NCBI GenBank assembly: GCA_003153295.1 | Contig: PLXY01000001.1 | Coordinates: forward strand, 1-64,000 | Direction: 5' to 3' | Origin: Parachlamydiales bacterium | GTDB lineage: Bacteria; Chlamydiota; Chlamydiia; Chlamydiales; Rhabdochlamydiaceae | Length of the DNA: 64,000 bases | In this document: positions 53,418 through 61,572 of the stretch, one piece after another | Layout of the letters: each line of letters starts with the position of its first letter | Position numbering within the stretch: the stretch's first letter is position 1 | Made by a program: the position numbers and the translations under genes | The notes under the pieces: model-generated | The model's database searches: none | What the model was told of the DNA's origin: nothing | Seen by the model: only the letters and a program-made list of their open reading frames with translations

Positions 53418-55802
53418 TCATAATAAGCAATCGCGTAACTTTTCCGCCACAGAATGTGTGAGTTTTTGATGTTCTTGTTCGACAGCTTCGAAAGCCATCG
53501 TCTTAGTTGGGTCTCGATATCTCAACCGAAAGGTTGCATTTTTGCGGTCGGTACCCAATTGCTCGCTCGTATAAAGATCTAAAAGATAAAAATGTTCTAA
53601 GAACGGAGATTTTGTTCTTTCGATTGCTTGGGTGATCGTTAGGATGGGAACATTTTCTTTTAAAGTCACTGTCCAATCTCTTTCGGAAGAAGGGAAAGCC
53701 GCTAGTTCAGAAAAAAGACGCCCCTTTTTTTTCAGCTGCAAAATGTCATTCAAATTGAGCTCAGCAAAGTAGACGCTTTGGTGAATATCGAGTTTTAAGA
53801 GAAGCTGAGGATGGATCTCTCCCATCACTCCTAAAGTGACATCGCCGCTTTTGATTTTTGCTTGGCGCCATGGATGCAAGGTATGGAGATGTGAGGGTTC
53901 AAAACTATACCGCGCAATGCGAAGAGCATCGCAGAGATTCTCAATCATCCCTTTTAAATCATAAAAATCAAAATCTGGGGGTTTCCGATCAAAATGGTGG
54001 GGACGGCTCTTGCCTGTCAGCACAATGCCGACGCAGGAAGCTTCGAGCAGTTCATTATTTTCACGGAAGTGAATTCTTCCGACTTCAGATCCTGCCATTG
54101 TTTCGACTTGATGGTTGAGGTTATGCTTGATGACTTGAAGCAGGCCCCCCAGCAATGATGTACGCAACACCGATTGGTCGATCGATCGAGGATGGAGGAC
54201 ATGGATAGTACTGTTTTCAGAAAGCCCTTTTTCCATCGTAAGCTCGGATAAGGCAGGACTGATGAGATCACAGGTGATGCAATCTTGTAGCCCTTGTTCA
54301 AGGAGAAGAAGGCGAGTTTCTTTTTCTAATCGATAAAGAGCAGTGTCGGAAAGAGTGGAGCCTGTGTAAGCAGGAGCATGGCGAGGGATGTTATTATAAC
54401 CATAGAGACGTGCCGCTTCTTCGACTAGATCGATTTCATGTTGAAGATCGTTGCGGTAGGTAGGAACTGTCACTTCTAAAATGTCTTGGTCTAGTGTTTT
54501 TACATGCATTTCCAGTCTTTCGAACAGAGAAACGACTTCACTCAGGCTTAAGGAAAATCCGAGCATTTGATGGAGGCGTGAAAGTCTGCAACGGATCATC
54601 CGAGGAGAAAAGGCATGATGTTTGATATCGACAAGAGGATGAATTTCTCCTTCGGCAATTTCTTGGATCAGCTGGGCCGCGCGGTCTAACGCATGCACGA
54701 CATTCCTGCCGTCGATTCCACGGTCGTGCCGATAAGAACCATCGGTTTTAAGATCGAGAAGACGGCTCGACCTGCGGATTGATTCTGCATCGAAAGTCGC
54801 TGCTTCAATCAAGATATTAGTGGTTTTTTCAGTCGTTGAAGATGTGAGTCCGCCCATGATGCCAGCGATCGCTAACGGCTTTTCAGCATCTTGGATCAAG
54901 AGGGTCTGAGGAGGAATTTCTCTTTTTTTCCCGTCAAGGGTTTCCAGGAAAAGAGGCTCTTTTGCAGGAGCGACGATGATTTTTTCTTCGATTTTATCGG
55001 CATCGAACATGTGGAGTGGCTGTCCCAGCTCTAACATCACATAGTTTCCGATATCCACAATGTTATTGATGGGCCTTAACCCGCAAGCTGTAAGTCTTTT
55101 TTGAAGCCATTCAGGCGAAGGACCGACTTTAATATTTGTCACCAATCTGCACGCATAACGAGGGCAGAGTTTAGGATCGGTAATTTCGACATCAATTTTT
55201 TTATGACCGGTCTCTTTGAGATGGATAGTGGGATGTTTAGCTTGTTTCTGATAAGCCGCAGCGAGTTCCCGCGCCACTCCTAAGATGCTCAAGACGTGGC
55301 CCAAATTCGGAGTCAGAGAAATATCGAAAACAGGATCGGTCACATAACTGGAGACATCGCTTCCTAGGATAAGATCAGACGGAAGCTCAATGATTCCTTC
55401 GGCATCCTCGGAGAGGTTTAATTCTTTGGCTGAACAGAGCATGCCTTCAGATTCGATATCGCGTAATTTGCTTTTTTTGATTTTCCATTTCTTGCCTTCT
55501 CCATCCGTCAACTCAGCTCCCACTCGTGCTAAAGCGATTGTAATCCCTTCACGGCAATTGGCAGCTCCGCAGACAACTTGGTATTCTGCCATGCCATCGG
55601 TGACTCGAGCGACACGCAGGCGATCGGCGTTAGGATGTTGCTCGGCTTTTAGAACTTTTCCTACGACCACTCCTGTAAAAGTCGTGGTGAGTCCTGTGAT
55701 TTTTTCAACTTCTATGCCGAGAAGTGTTAAAGTGTCTGCAATTTCTTGAACGGTTGCGCTCAGGGGCAAAAAATCTTTCAACCATGAGAGAGGGACTTTC
55801 AT
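53418..55802 (-). CDS. pheT: phenylalanyl-tRNA synthetase beta subunit, 794 aa
   Basis: Beta chain of the alpha2beta2 synthetase. An EMAP-like tRNA-binding domain is at about residues 39-150 (VVVGKVLKAEQHPNADRLRVA). B3/B4 editing modules and a B5 domain follow, and the C-terminal ferredoxin-like anticodon-binding domain covers the last 90 residues (FPSSERDWTVTLKENVPI). Length is standard (about 790). pheS is not in the window, so the subunits are unlinked, as in Chlamydia. The adjacent LysM gene is divergent. Confidence 0.97.
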   Translation of the reverse strand: MKVPLSWLKDFLPLSATVQEIADTLTLLGIEVEKITGLTTTFTGVVVGKVLKAEQHPNADRLRVARVTDGMAEYQVVCGAANCREGITIALARVGAELTDGEGKKWKIKKSKLRDIESEGMLCSAKELNLSEDAEGIIELPSDLILGSDVSSYVTDPVFDISLTPNLGHVLSILGVARELAAAYQKQAKHPTIHLKETGHKKIDVEITDPKLCPRYACRLVTNIKVGPSPEWLQKRLTACGLRPINNIVDIGNYVMLELGQPLHMFDADKIEEKIIVAPAKEPLFLETLDGKKREIPPQTLLIQDAEKPLAIAGIMGGLTSSTTEKTTNILIEAATFDAESIRRSSRLLDLKTDGSYRHDRGIDGRNVVHALDRAAQLIQEIAEGEIHPLVDIKHHAFSPRMIRCRLSRLHQMLGFSLSLSEVVSLFERLEMHVKTLDQDILEVTVPTYRNDLQHEIDLVEEAARLYGYNNIPRHAPAYTGSTLSDTALYRLEKETRLLLLEQGLQDCITCDLISPALSELTMEKGLSENSTIHVLHPRSIDQSVLRTSLLGGLLQVIKHNLNHQVETMAGSEVGRIHFRENNELLEASCVGIVLTGKSRPHHFDRKPPDFDFYDLKGMIENLCDALRIARYSFEPSHLHTLHPWRQAKIKSGDVTLGVMGEIHPQLLLKLDIHQSVYFAELNLNDILQLKKKGRLFSELAAFPSSERDWTVTLKENVPILTITQAIERTKSPFLEHFYLLDLYTSEQLGTDRKNATFRLRYRDPTKTMAFEAVEQEHQKLTHSVAEKLRDCLL

Positions 55803-55862
55803 TTAAAGATTCCTTCCAGCTAAATTGTATATAAGTCAGGTTTGTAAAAAAGGATAACACAA

Positions 55863-57125
55863 TTGAGCACACCTCTGCAAGAACAGTGGGCAAAAAAAAG
55901 CCGTTTTTTGACCCAAGCTTTAATTTTCAGCGGCGCTTTGAATATCGGTCTGCTCACTTCCTTTTTTTACTTTATCGCGCGTGATAAAAAAGAAGCGGTA
56001 GCTTTTGAATTGCAGCCTGTATCAGAGGCTCAAAAGAAAAATATACCTCATCAGCTTTCAAATGCGGACACGATCGCCCATTTTGCCACGATGTCGTATA
56101 GCGAATTGATCGACCTTCTGGATAATCACGAGCCTGTTGAAGAGGGGTATAAAAAAAGAGATTTAGCCCTTGCAAGCCTGGCGGCATTCCATTTCATTAA
56201 CTTAGAAAAGGCCCTTCATGGCTCGCCTCTCCAAAAAAGAATTGTCTCTTTCCAGCGGAAAGACGGTCCCGAGCAAGTCGACATCACGGTCTATCCCGGA
56301 CTGACGGAAGATCAATTTCATGCTGTTTTACAGTTCATTAAAACAGAAAAATTTCCTTTCACGACCCAGGGTCTCTTTTTTGAACTCAAGCAATCGAAGA
56401 TGCCGAGAGATCCTTCGCTTCTCGAAGCTTTTTTTCATACGCCGGAGTTTACAACTCTTATCACTCTTTTTAACCGCGCAGGAGTTCCTCTACCTCCTGA
56501 GTACGTGGTCGAGGTGATTGCTCAAGGGGATTGGCCACTGGTCGAACACTTCACTCAAGAGCAAAAGATCTCTCAAGACCTATCGCCGCTACGTTTAAAA
56601 AATTTGTTATTCCATTACATCCGTTCCCGCTCAGTTCTTGCAGCAAAAATCCTGTTGGAATGGGACCGTGAATTTATTCTTAAAAAATTTGAAGATCCTG
56701 ATCTGATGGCATTTCTTGATCTTTTTTCTGTGAAGATGGGCTCTTTAGATACTTTTTTAAAAGAGATCATCACCAGTCCTCGTTCCGATGCCATCTGGAA
56801 AAAAGCAGCAGAGAAACTTTATGCCTTTGCAGGACTTCCTTGTCCTGAGCCGTATGATCATATGGCGACTTTGCAAACATTTGCTAAGGATCGTCTTCCA
56901 GCTGTTGCAAAAGCGGCTGTCACTTCTGCTCCTCCAAAACCGGTCTCTGCTGCTCCTGCAAAACCCCAGCGAAAACATGTGATTCAAACAGGGGAGAATC
57001 TTTGGAAAATTGCCCGTAAGTATAAAGTTTCGATTGATGATTTGAAAAAAGCCAATCATCTAGACACAGACAAATTACGGCCTGGAAAAGAACTCATTAT
57101 TCCGGCGCAGAGCCTAGCTCAATAA
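55863..57125 (+). CDS. membrane-anchored LysM-domain protein, 420 aa
   Basis: Likely peptidoglycan-associated. A single membrane anchor at residues 17-38 (FSGALNIGLLTSFFYF) is followed by a large helical region and a C-terminal LysM domain, residues about 367-415 (GENLWKIARKYKVSIDDLKKAN), preceded by a Pro/Ala-rich linker. The start is TTG at 55863 with AAGGA eight bases upstream; no ATG precedes the membrane anchor. The gene lies divergent to pheT, matching Chlamydia CT474's position as I recall it. In a phylum with scarce peptidoglycan a LysM protein is of interest for division. Confidence 0.85.
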   Translation: MSTPLQEQWAKKSRFLTQALIFSGALNIGLLTSFFYFIARDKKEAVAFELQPVSEAQKKNIPHQLSNADTIAHFATMSYSELIDLLDNHEPVEEGYKKRDLALASLAAFHFINLEKALHGSPLQKRIVSFQRKDGPEQVDITVYPGLTEDQFHAVLQFIKTEKFPFTTQGLFFELKQSKMPRDPSLLEAFFHTPEFTTLITLFNRAGVPLPPEYVVEVIAQGDWPLVEHFTQEQKISQDLSPLRLKNLLFHYIRSRSVLAAKILLEWDREFILKKFEDPDLMAFLDLFSVKMGSLDTFLKEIITSPRSDAIWKKAAEKLYAFAGLPCPEPYDHMATLQTFAKDRLPAVAKAAVTSAPPKPVSAAPAKPQRKHVIQTGENLWKIARKYKVSIDDLKKANHLDTDKLRPGKELIIPAQSLAQ

Positions 57126-57136
57126 ATCGGAGTAAC

Positions 57137-58144
57137 ATGAGTACCAATCCTATAGGTTCTATGTTTGAAAGAACCTCTTCCTGTATTTTAACCTCGGGAA
57201 GACCGGTTTTACCTATGGCAGTGGATCAAATCGCCTACTACTTATTTTTAAGAAATTCTACTCCTTTACTAGCTTATTTGAAAGCTAACCTAGCCGGAGC
57301 TGTCTCTCTCTTCATCTGTTCCCGCTATGCTACTCATAAAACTCTGGAAGCTGGCCTCTATTTGGGTTACAAAGCAATTCATTATTTTTTTCTGCAATTG
57401 TCAAGAAGGGAAGTTATAAATGAACCATCGCTCCATCCTTCTGTAATGATATTATGGAAAAAATTTGAGGATCTTCGTGAGCACCTCACCTTTAGTCGTG
57501 ATGATGATCCCGCGAAAGTAAATCCAACATTCATGCAAGATTTAGGAAGAGATCTTAAGTCTGATGTCCGTAGAAGGTGGGAAGATCCCATAGTGATTGC
57601 AGCAACCACTGATCTGATGAAAGCATCCGTTAACGCAATGATTGAGCTTTTTAAAGACTTAAAGCAGGAAGCAGAGAAGCAGCAAAATCAAGAAACAAGA
57701 ACCTTATTCAGCTTGTTGGCTAATTTTTGGCCAGCTGCGACAACCCCACCTGCTGTATTCAAAAAAATGGCAACACTCTTGACAAGCAAAGAGACGCTTT
57801 TTTATCACAGATTTTGCCGCGAAGGAAGTATCACTTTATTGGATATTTACCGTCTTGCGCGAGGTAAGCAGTTTTTCATGCTTTTCACTAAAGTTTCTAA
57901 TCAAGAGGAAAAACGTAAATGGCGTGACCTAGAACTAGAAGAGGAAGATGGCAGACCCTATATGACGCCGGGAACTGTAGAATACACATGGAAAAAAATG
58001 TACAATGGTTGCATCGATCTTTGGGGCGATGTCATCGAGCATTTCCCTAAGCATGATCCTCGATATGCTGAGTGGGCAACAAAAGACACTAAGCTTTTGC
58101 CGACAGGTCCTTTTTTCATATTTCCTAATACGAAGCCTTCTTAA
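57137..58144 (+). CDS. lineage-specific hypothetical protein, 335 aa
   Basis: Unrecognised. Starts MSTNPIGSMFERTSSC, then SGRPVLPM; the NPIGS ... GRP order is shared with the tandem pair at 45153-46696. Hydrophobic stretches near residues 50-60 and 67-86 may be membrane-associated; the rest is charged and helical. It begins 11 bp after the LysM gene, with ribosome binding site CGGAG, so it may be cotranscribed. It opens the accessory insert between CT474-like and CT473-like genes. Confidence 0.7.
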   Translation: MSTNPIGSMFERTSSCILTSGRPVLPMAVDQIAYYLFLRNSTPLLAYLKANLAGAVSLFICSRYATHKTLEAGLYLGYKAIHYFFLQLSRREVINEPSLHPSVMILWKKFEDLREHLTFSRDDDPAKVNPTFMQDLGRDLKSDVRRRWEDPIVIAATTDLMKASVNAMIELFKDLKQEAEKQQNQETRTLFSLLANFWPAATTPPAVFKKMATLLTSKETLFYHRFCREGSITLLDIYRLARGKQFFMLFTKVSNQEEKRKWRDLELEEEDGRPYMTPGTVEYTWKKMYNGCIDLWGDVIEHFPKHDPRYAEWATKDTKLLPTGPFFIFPNTKPS

Positions 58145-58389
58145 ATTGTTTGAGATTTGATCGTAAGTCAGTTGATCTTAGCAAGATTGATCATTCGGGT
58201 CTCAGGTTTAGCACGGTCAAATTCCAAGTTTCTGCCGGTGAGGGATATATTCACTTTCTAATATACAGTTCTCTGTTCTTATCTAGTTAAGAATAAAAAT
58301 CTTATCATAATTTATATTTTTTAATTAAATTGAATTTAAATAAAATAGTTAATACAATAATTGTTACAAAAAATAATAAGGGGATTTGA

Positions 58390-59055
58390 ATGTCTGTTAT
58401 CACAAATTTTTGCTCGGGGATTAGTAAACATATGCCCGAAGAATGGAAAAGTGGTCCTATCCCTAGTCTAACTTTATTCGGTCTAGGAAATTTTTTGATG
58501 ACTCCTTTGAGTACTTATATACACGAAAATGGTCATGCTCTTGCTTTTAAACTACTCTACCAGAATGTTACTCCCCAAATCGTTCTAAGAAAATGGGGAT
58601 TTGGCGGAGGAGTGGTCTATCCTCGGGTAGGCTACTCTAATCTTATGAGAGACTCATCAATAGCTACCAACTTAAACATGGTCTTATCTTCCGTTGGCAA
58701 GTTAATGGGAAGGACGGGTGTCGAGTGTGTTATGTATGCAGCAGGACCTTTGGTCGAAGCCTTTTCTCATCTTGGTATGGTCGTTGGCACAGATTCTGGA
58801 ATAACTGCTCTTTTAGTTCTCCCCGTATCCATGAATCTCACATACTATGCTTTGAGTACCCTGCTGTTGAATAAGATGCCTAGTGAAGGTCATGATTTTT
58901 ATGCAATTTTGGAAAGAGGCGGCACGTGGGCTTACATGGGAGTTGCTTCAGTTTGTATCGCATCGACTTCATTTATAGCTTATAAAGCATTGAAGCAAGT
59001 CAAGAAATGGGGAATCGCTCTGGTACCTATTTCGGATGTTCCCAAGAAAACCTAA
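58390..59055 (+). CDS. membrane metallopeptidase candidate (M50/site-2-protease-like), 221 aa
   Basis: Membrane protein with the zinc signature HENGH at residues 45-49 (HExxH) in a hydrophobic context, AAGP at 117-120, and NKMPSEGHDF at 161-170, matching the Asn-Pro-...-Asp third motif of site-2 proteases. Hydrophobic segments around 27-45, 100-135, 138-160 and 175-195. Length resembles small M50 enzymes without PDZ domain. AAGGGG precedes ATG 58390. The region before it (58145-58389) is AT-rich, with nothing else recognised. Substrate unknown; intramembrane cleavage is an inference. Confidence 0.65.
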   Translation: MSVITNFCSGISKHMPEEWKSGPIPSLTLFGLGNFLMTPLSTYIHENGHALAFKLLYQNVTPQIVLRKWGFGGGVVYPRVGYSNLMRDSSIATNLNMVLSSVGKLMGRTGVECVMYAAGPLVEAFSHLGMVVGTDSGITALLVLPVSMNLTYYALSTLLLNKMPSEGHDFYAILERGGTWAYMGVASVCIASTSFIAYKALKQVKKWGIALVPISDVPKKT

Positions 59056-59078
59056 CAACAACAGAGTGTTGTACAAAT

Positions 59079-59411
59079 TTAAGTTGCTTTCCGAGTAGAA
59101 ATATAAATGACGTTGGGATCGTTCGTAGAAGTCGCCAATCTGAGAATAAAACCGTCTTCTTCTAACTGTTTAAGGCGAGTCCTTGCTGTACGAATGGATG
59201 TTTTCCACATTTTTGCGGCGGCCTTTGTGGTAATAGAATCCTCAGATTTAAGATACCTAAGGATCATTTTCCCCCACGACTCAATGGCGATTTCCTCTAC
59301 CTGTGTTGAGTAAAGAGTCAAACTGAACCGATTATTATGCTCTTCAATCAGAGGTGTTTTGAGGCCCTGTCTCCGAGAGGCCTCTATGATGCGTGACAGC
59401 CCGGATCCCAC
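59079..59411 (-). pseudogene. C-terminal fragment of an AlbA_2-type transcriptional regulator
   Basis: The 110 codons begin GSGLSRIIEASRRQGL, the sequence typical of the C-terminal third of putative ATP-binding/AlbA_2 (Schlafen-like) regulators, and go on to a winged-helix part (TKAAAKMWKTSIRTARTRLKQLE). The full family has about 400-500 residues; the N-terminal AlbA_2 domain and most of the ATP-binding domain are missing. Upstream the frame runs only 18 codons to a stop through repeats. A GTG start is possible, so a short DNA-binding protein may still be made. Probably a remnant of a mobile-region gene. Confidence 0.7.
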
Positions 59412-59540
59412 TCTGCAATCTACTCTGCAAAGGTCGGAAGCAAAAAATTGCAGAGTCGATTTAAATCATTAATTGTAAGATGATTAAGCTGGAATTCATG
59501 TGTTAAGAAATAATTTTCTACTCTGCAATCTACTCTGCAA
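59410..59540. repeat. repeated ACTCTGCAA units, possible operator or scar
   Basis: A 21-bp sequence made of two ACTCTGCAA units separated by TCT occurs at 59410-59430 and again, identical, at 59520-59540. One inverted unit (TTGCAGAGT) lies at 59448-59456. The first copy touches the start of the broken regulator gene. This could be binding sites for that regulator or a target duplication from an insertion and deletion. Confidence 0.75.
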
Positions 59541-59541
59541 A

Positions 59542-59593
59542 TTTTAAGAGGTGTTTACCAAATCCGATCTGACTTTGTAAACACCTTCTAAGG
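59542..59593 (-). repeat. dispersed 3'-end hairpin repeat, copy B
   Basis: On the minus strand: GGTGTTTAC-AAAGTCAGATCGGATTTG-GTAAACACC, a perfect 9-bp stem with T-rich tail, holding the yidD stop codon (59588-59590). Homologous to copy A at 37451-37500 and sharing GTTTACAAAGTCAGA with copy C at 53320-53398. Probably a terminator for yidD. Confidence 0.8.
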
Positions 59594-59794
59594 AAAATCG
59601 CCGCCGCCGGGATTCCACGGATGGCAGCGGAGGATCCGGCGTATAGTCAGCCAGATGCCTTTAAAAACGCCGTACTTTTGAAGCGCTTCTTTTGAATAGT
59701 TAGAACAGCTCGGATAAAACCTGCAGCGGTTTCCGATGAGGGGACCGATCGTCCATTGATAAACCCAAATAAGTCCCAAAAATATCGATTTCAT
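59588..59794 (-). CDS. yidD: membrane protein insertion efficiency factor YidD, 68 aa
   Basis: Small cytosolic/inner-membrane factor that assists YidC-dependent insertion. The signature RFYPSCSNYSKEAL and ILRCHPWNPGG are intact; the N-terminal WVYQWTIGPLIG is typical. Length 68-85 in the family. Its start overlaps the YagE-family stop by 4 bp, so the two are coupled, in the chlamydial order (CT472-CT473 by memory). Confidence 0.95.
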   Translation of the reverse strand: MKSIFLGLIWVYQWTIGPLIGNRCRFYPSCSNYSKEALQKYGVFKGIWLTIRRILRCHPWNPGGGDFP

Positions 59795-60585
59795 ACTAAG
59801 TGGAAAAGGTCTCGCATGATGACAATCAAAATCTCAAAAAAGATCAAGATGATGATCGTCCACTCAAGACGAGAAGAGTGTTGATGGTTGAGCTCATTGC
59901 TTAAGATCTCGAACAGCTCATGCAAAACTCCCAATCTCTTATTCAAGACTTCGACTCTTTTGGTCACATCGAGATAGTGAGAAGTCCGTCGATAGAAAGG
60001 TTCGAGTTCAGGATAGTTCCAGAAAAACTCCGGGGTGTCTAAGATTTCGGAGTGCAGATTGATGAAGTTCCTTTCGATGAACAATTCTCCCATCTTGCGC
60101 GAGATCTCTTTGCGCGAGAGAACAATTTTTCCTTTGGTCGCCAGATCCTCAGGAAGATGTTTCGTATTGTCGATGGTCTTTTGGATGGTCTCTTCGAACG
60201 TCGTTAATTTGACCGATTGGGCAATGCCATAAGAGATCGCCAGTTTAGATAAAGAATTTTTTGTCTGAAGAACAATTTCATCTTCTTCGATTCTCATATT
60301 GTCGCCATAACGGAAGGTGAACTCGTCCATTTCAGCTTTAGGGCTAGGATTTTTTTCAAATTCCTTCAATGATCCTAAAATTGCCAACTCTTCTTCATCG
60401 GTGAATCCCCATAATACAACGCAGCCATAAGAAAAATAAAAAATATCTCCCTTAGGCTTTCGGTCTTCTTTGATCAAAATATGAGCGCAATCGCGAAACA
60501 TTTGAGCGGAGCCGAATTTCTGTAAGGACTGAAAAAGCCGAGGGATGTCATAAGTCGCGGCAGTGCAATAAGTGGTACAACGCAT
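59791..60585 (-). CDS. RMD1/YagE-family (DUF155) protein, 264 aa
   Basis: Family shared by bacteria and mitochondria; the yeast members are linked to meiotic division or mitochondrial translation, and the bacterial role is unknown. The DUF155 pattern is clear: FYFSYGCVVLWGFTDEEE near residues 49-65, LAISYGIAQSVKL near 131-143, and a C-terminal membrane helix (WTIIILIFFEILIVIM) preceded by RLEW. Length is typical. Cotranscribed with yidD; its homologue in Chlamydia is CT472 as I recall. Confidence 0.9.
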   Translation of the reverse strand: MRCTTYCTAATYDIPRLFQSLQKFGSAQMFRDCAHILIKEDRKPKGDIFYFSYGCVVLWGFTDEEELAILGSLKEFEKNPSPKAEMDEFTFRYGDNMRIEEDEIVLQTKNSLSKLAISYGIAQSVKLTTFEETIQKTIDNTKHLPEDLATKGKIVLSRKEISRKMGELFIERNFINLHSEILDTPEFFWNYPELEPFYRRTSHYLDVTKRVEVLNKRLGVLHELFEILSNELNHQHSSRLEWTIIILIFFEILIVIMRDLFHLV

Positions 60586-60721
60586 AGTATGTGTGACTAT
60601 AGCCGACGGACCGTTTTAAGGGAAGGAAGAGGGATTGTCTGACAAGAAAAGATTTGATGTATGCTCCATCTTCTTCAGTTGATTTCTTTTTTCCAACTCT
60701 TTAAGATCGAGACCTCATTTT

Positions 60722-60803
60722 GCGGGAGTGGCGGAATTGGCAGACGCGCTACTTTGAGGTGGTAGTGAGGCAACTCGTGTGGGTTCGAGTCCCACCTTTC
60801 GCA
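60722..60803 (+). tRNA. tRNA-Leu (anticodon GAG)
   Basis: An 82-nt class II tRNA: acceptor GCGGGAG pairs with CTTTCGC (two G-U), discriminator A; anticodon stem CTACT/GGTAG around loop TTGAGGT gives GAG; a long variable arm follows (TGAGGCAACTCG type), then TGGGTTCGAGTCCCA as T-arm. CCA not encoded. It ends 5 bp before the recO stop on the opposite strand. Confidence 0.95.
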
Positions 60804-60808
60804 AGTTT

Positions 60809-61408
60809 CTATAAAATATCTTTCAAATTTTTTTCTAGTTGTTGCAAGAGAGAGGTTAACCCCTTTCTCTTGTGCAGCGCTTGAAAAGATTTACTTTGGG
60901 CCAGCTCCATCATGACATCCCACTGCTGTGTAGAGAGGGAAATCGGAAAGGCTGCCTTGTCATCCAAGGATAAAATTCCTTCGTGGGTCAACAATTTTAA
61001 ATAAAATAATAATAAGAGGGGAGCGGGCTCTTCAAACTGCGGTAATTGCTTCAGACATGCCAGGAAAAGGGCATAAAGCAACGGAGCAGGTTTGCCTGGC
61101 ATCTGAGAGTGCAGAATCATTTGCGCCATCTTTCCTGCCGTCTCTAAATAATTCCACTTTTGTCTCAAAAATAAATTATCAGCAATCAACGATCCGTCTT
61201 TCAATAGATAAAGGTCGGAAAGTTTTTTTCTAAAAAAAACTTCAATCTGAGAAAAAGGAGTGATGAGGACCATTCTTTCTGGACTTTTCACTCCTTTGAC
61301 CATCAGACTGATGAGGCCTGCATCCGCTGTAAACAACGTGATAATGCGGTGGGTCTCTTTATATATAGTTGTCCTTAAGACGATGCCTTCGACTCTTTCT
61401 TCCGCCAT
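60809..61408 (-). CDS. recO: DNA repair protein RecO, 199 aa
   Basis: Mediator of RecA loading in the RecFOR pathway. The N-terminal OB fold (EGIVLRTTIYKETHRIITLFT) is diagnostic, and KGVKSPERMVLITPFSQIEVFF continues it. The helical C-terminal part is short: total length is about 40 residues below most RecO, and the usual zinc-binding cysteines (CxxC...CxxC) are absent, as in other chlamydial versions. Converges on tRNA-Leu. Part of the conserved recO-yagE-yidD-pheT block. Confidence 0.85.
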   Translation of the reverse strand: MAEERVEGIVLRTTIYKETHRIITLFTADAGLISLMVKGVKSPERMVLITPFSQIEVFFRKKLSDLYLLKDGSLIADNLFLRQKWNYLETAGKMAQMILHSQMPGKPAPLLYALFLACLKQLPQFEEPAPLLLLFYLKLLTHEGILSLDDKAAFPISLSTQQWDVMMELAQSKSFQALHKRKGLTSLLQQLEKNLKDIL

Positions 61409-61498
61409 AGATTAAGGTTATAAAGCCCTCCGGGTAAAAAGTCGATCTTCAAAGTCCCTTCCTTTTAAGCAGATCTTTTGCTACTATTTCACACCTTT

Positions 61499-61572
61499 GC
61501 ACCGATAGCTCAATTGGATAGAGTACCCGGCTTCGAACCGGGTGGTTACAGGTTCAAGTCCTGTTCGGTGCG
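61499..61572 (+). tRNA. tRNA-Arg (anticodon TCG)
   Basis: A 74-nt cloverleaf: GCACCGA acceptor pairs with TCGGTGC-side bases, discriminator G; anticodon stem CCCGG/CCGGG around CTTCGAA gives TCG (reads CGN, mainly CGA). T-arm GGTTCAAGTCC. No CCA. The next base after the discriminator is the A of the rlmN start codon. Confidence 0.95.
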
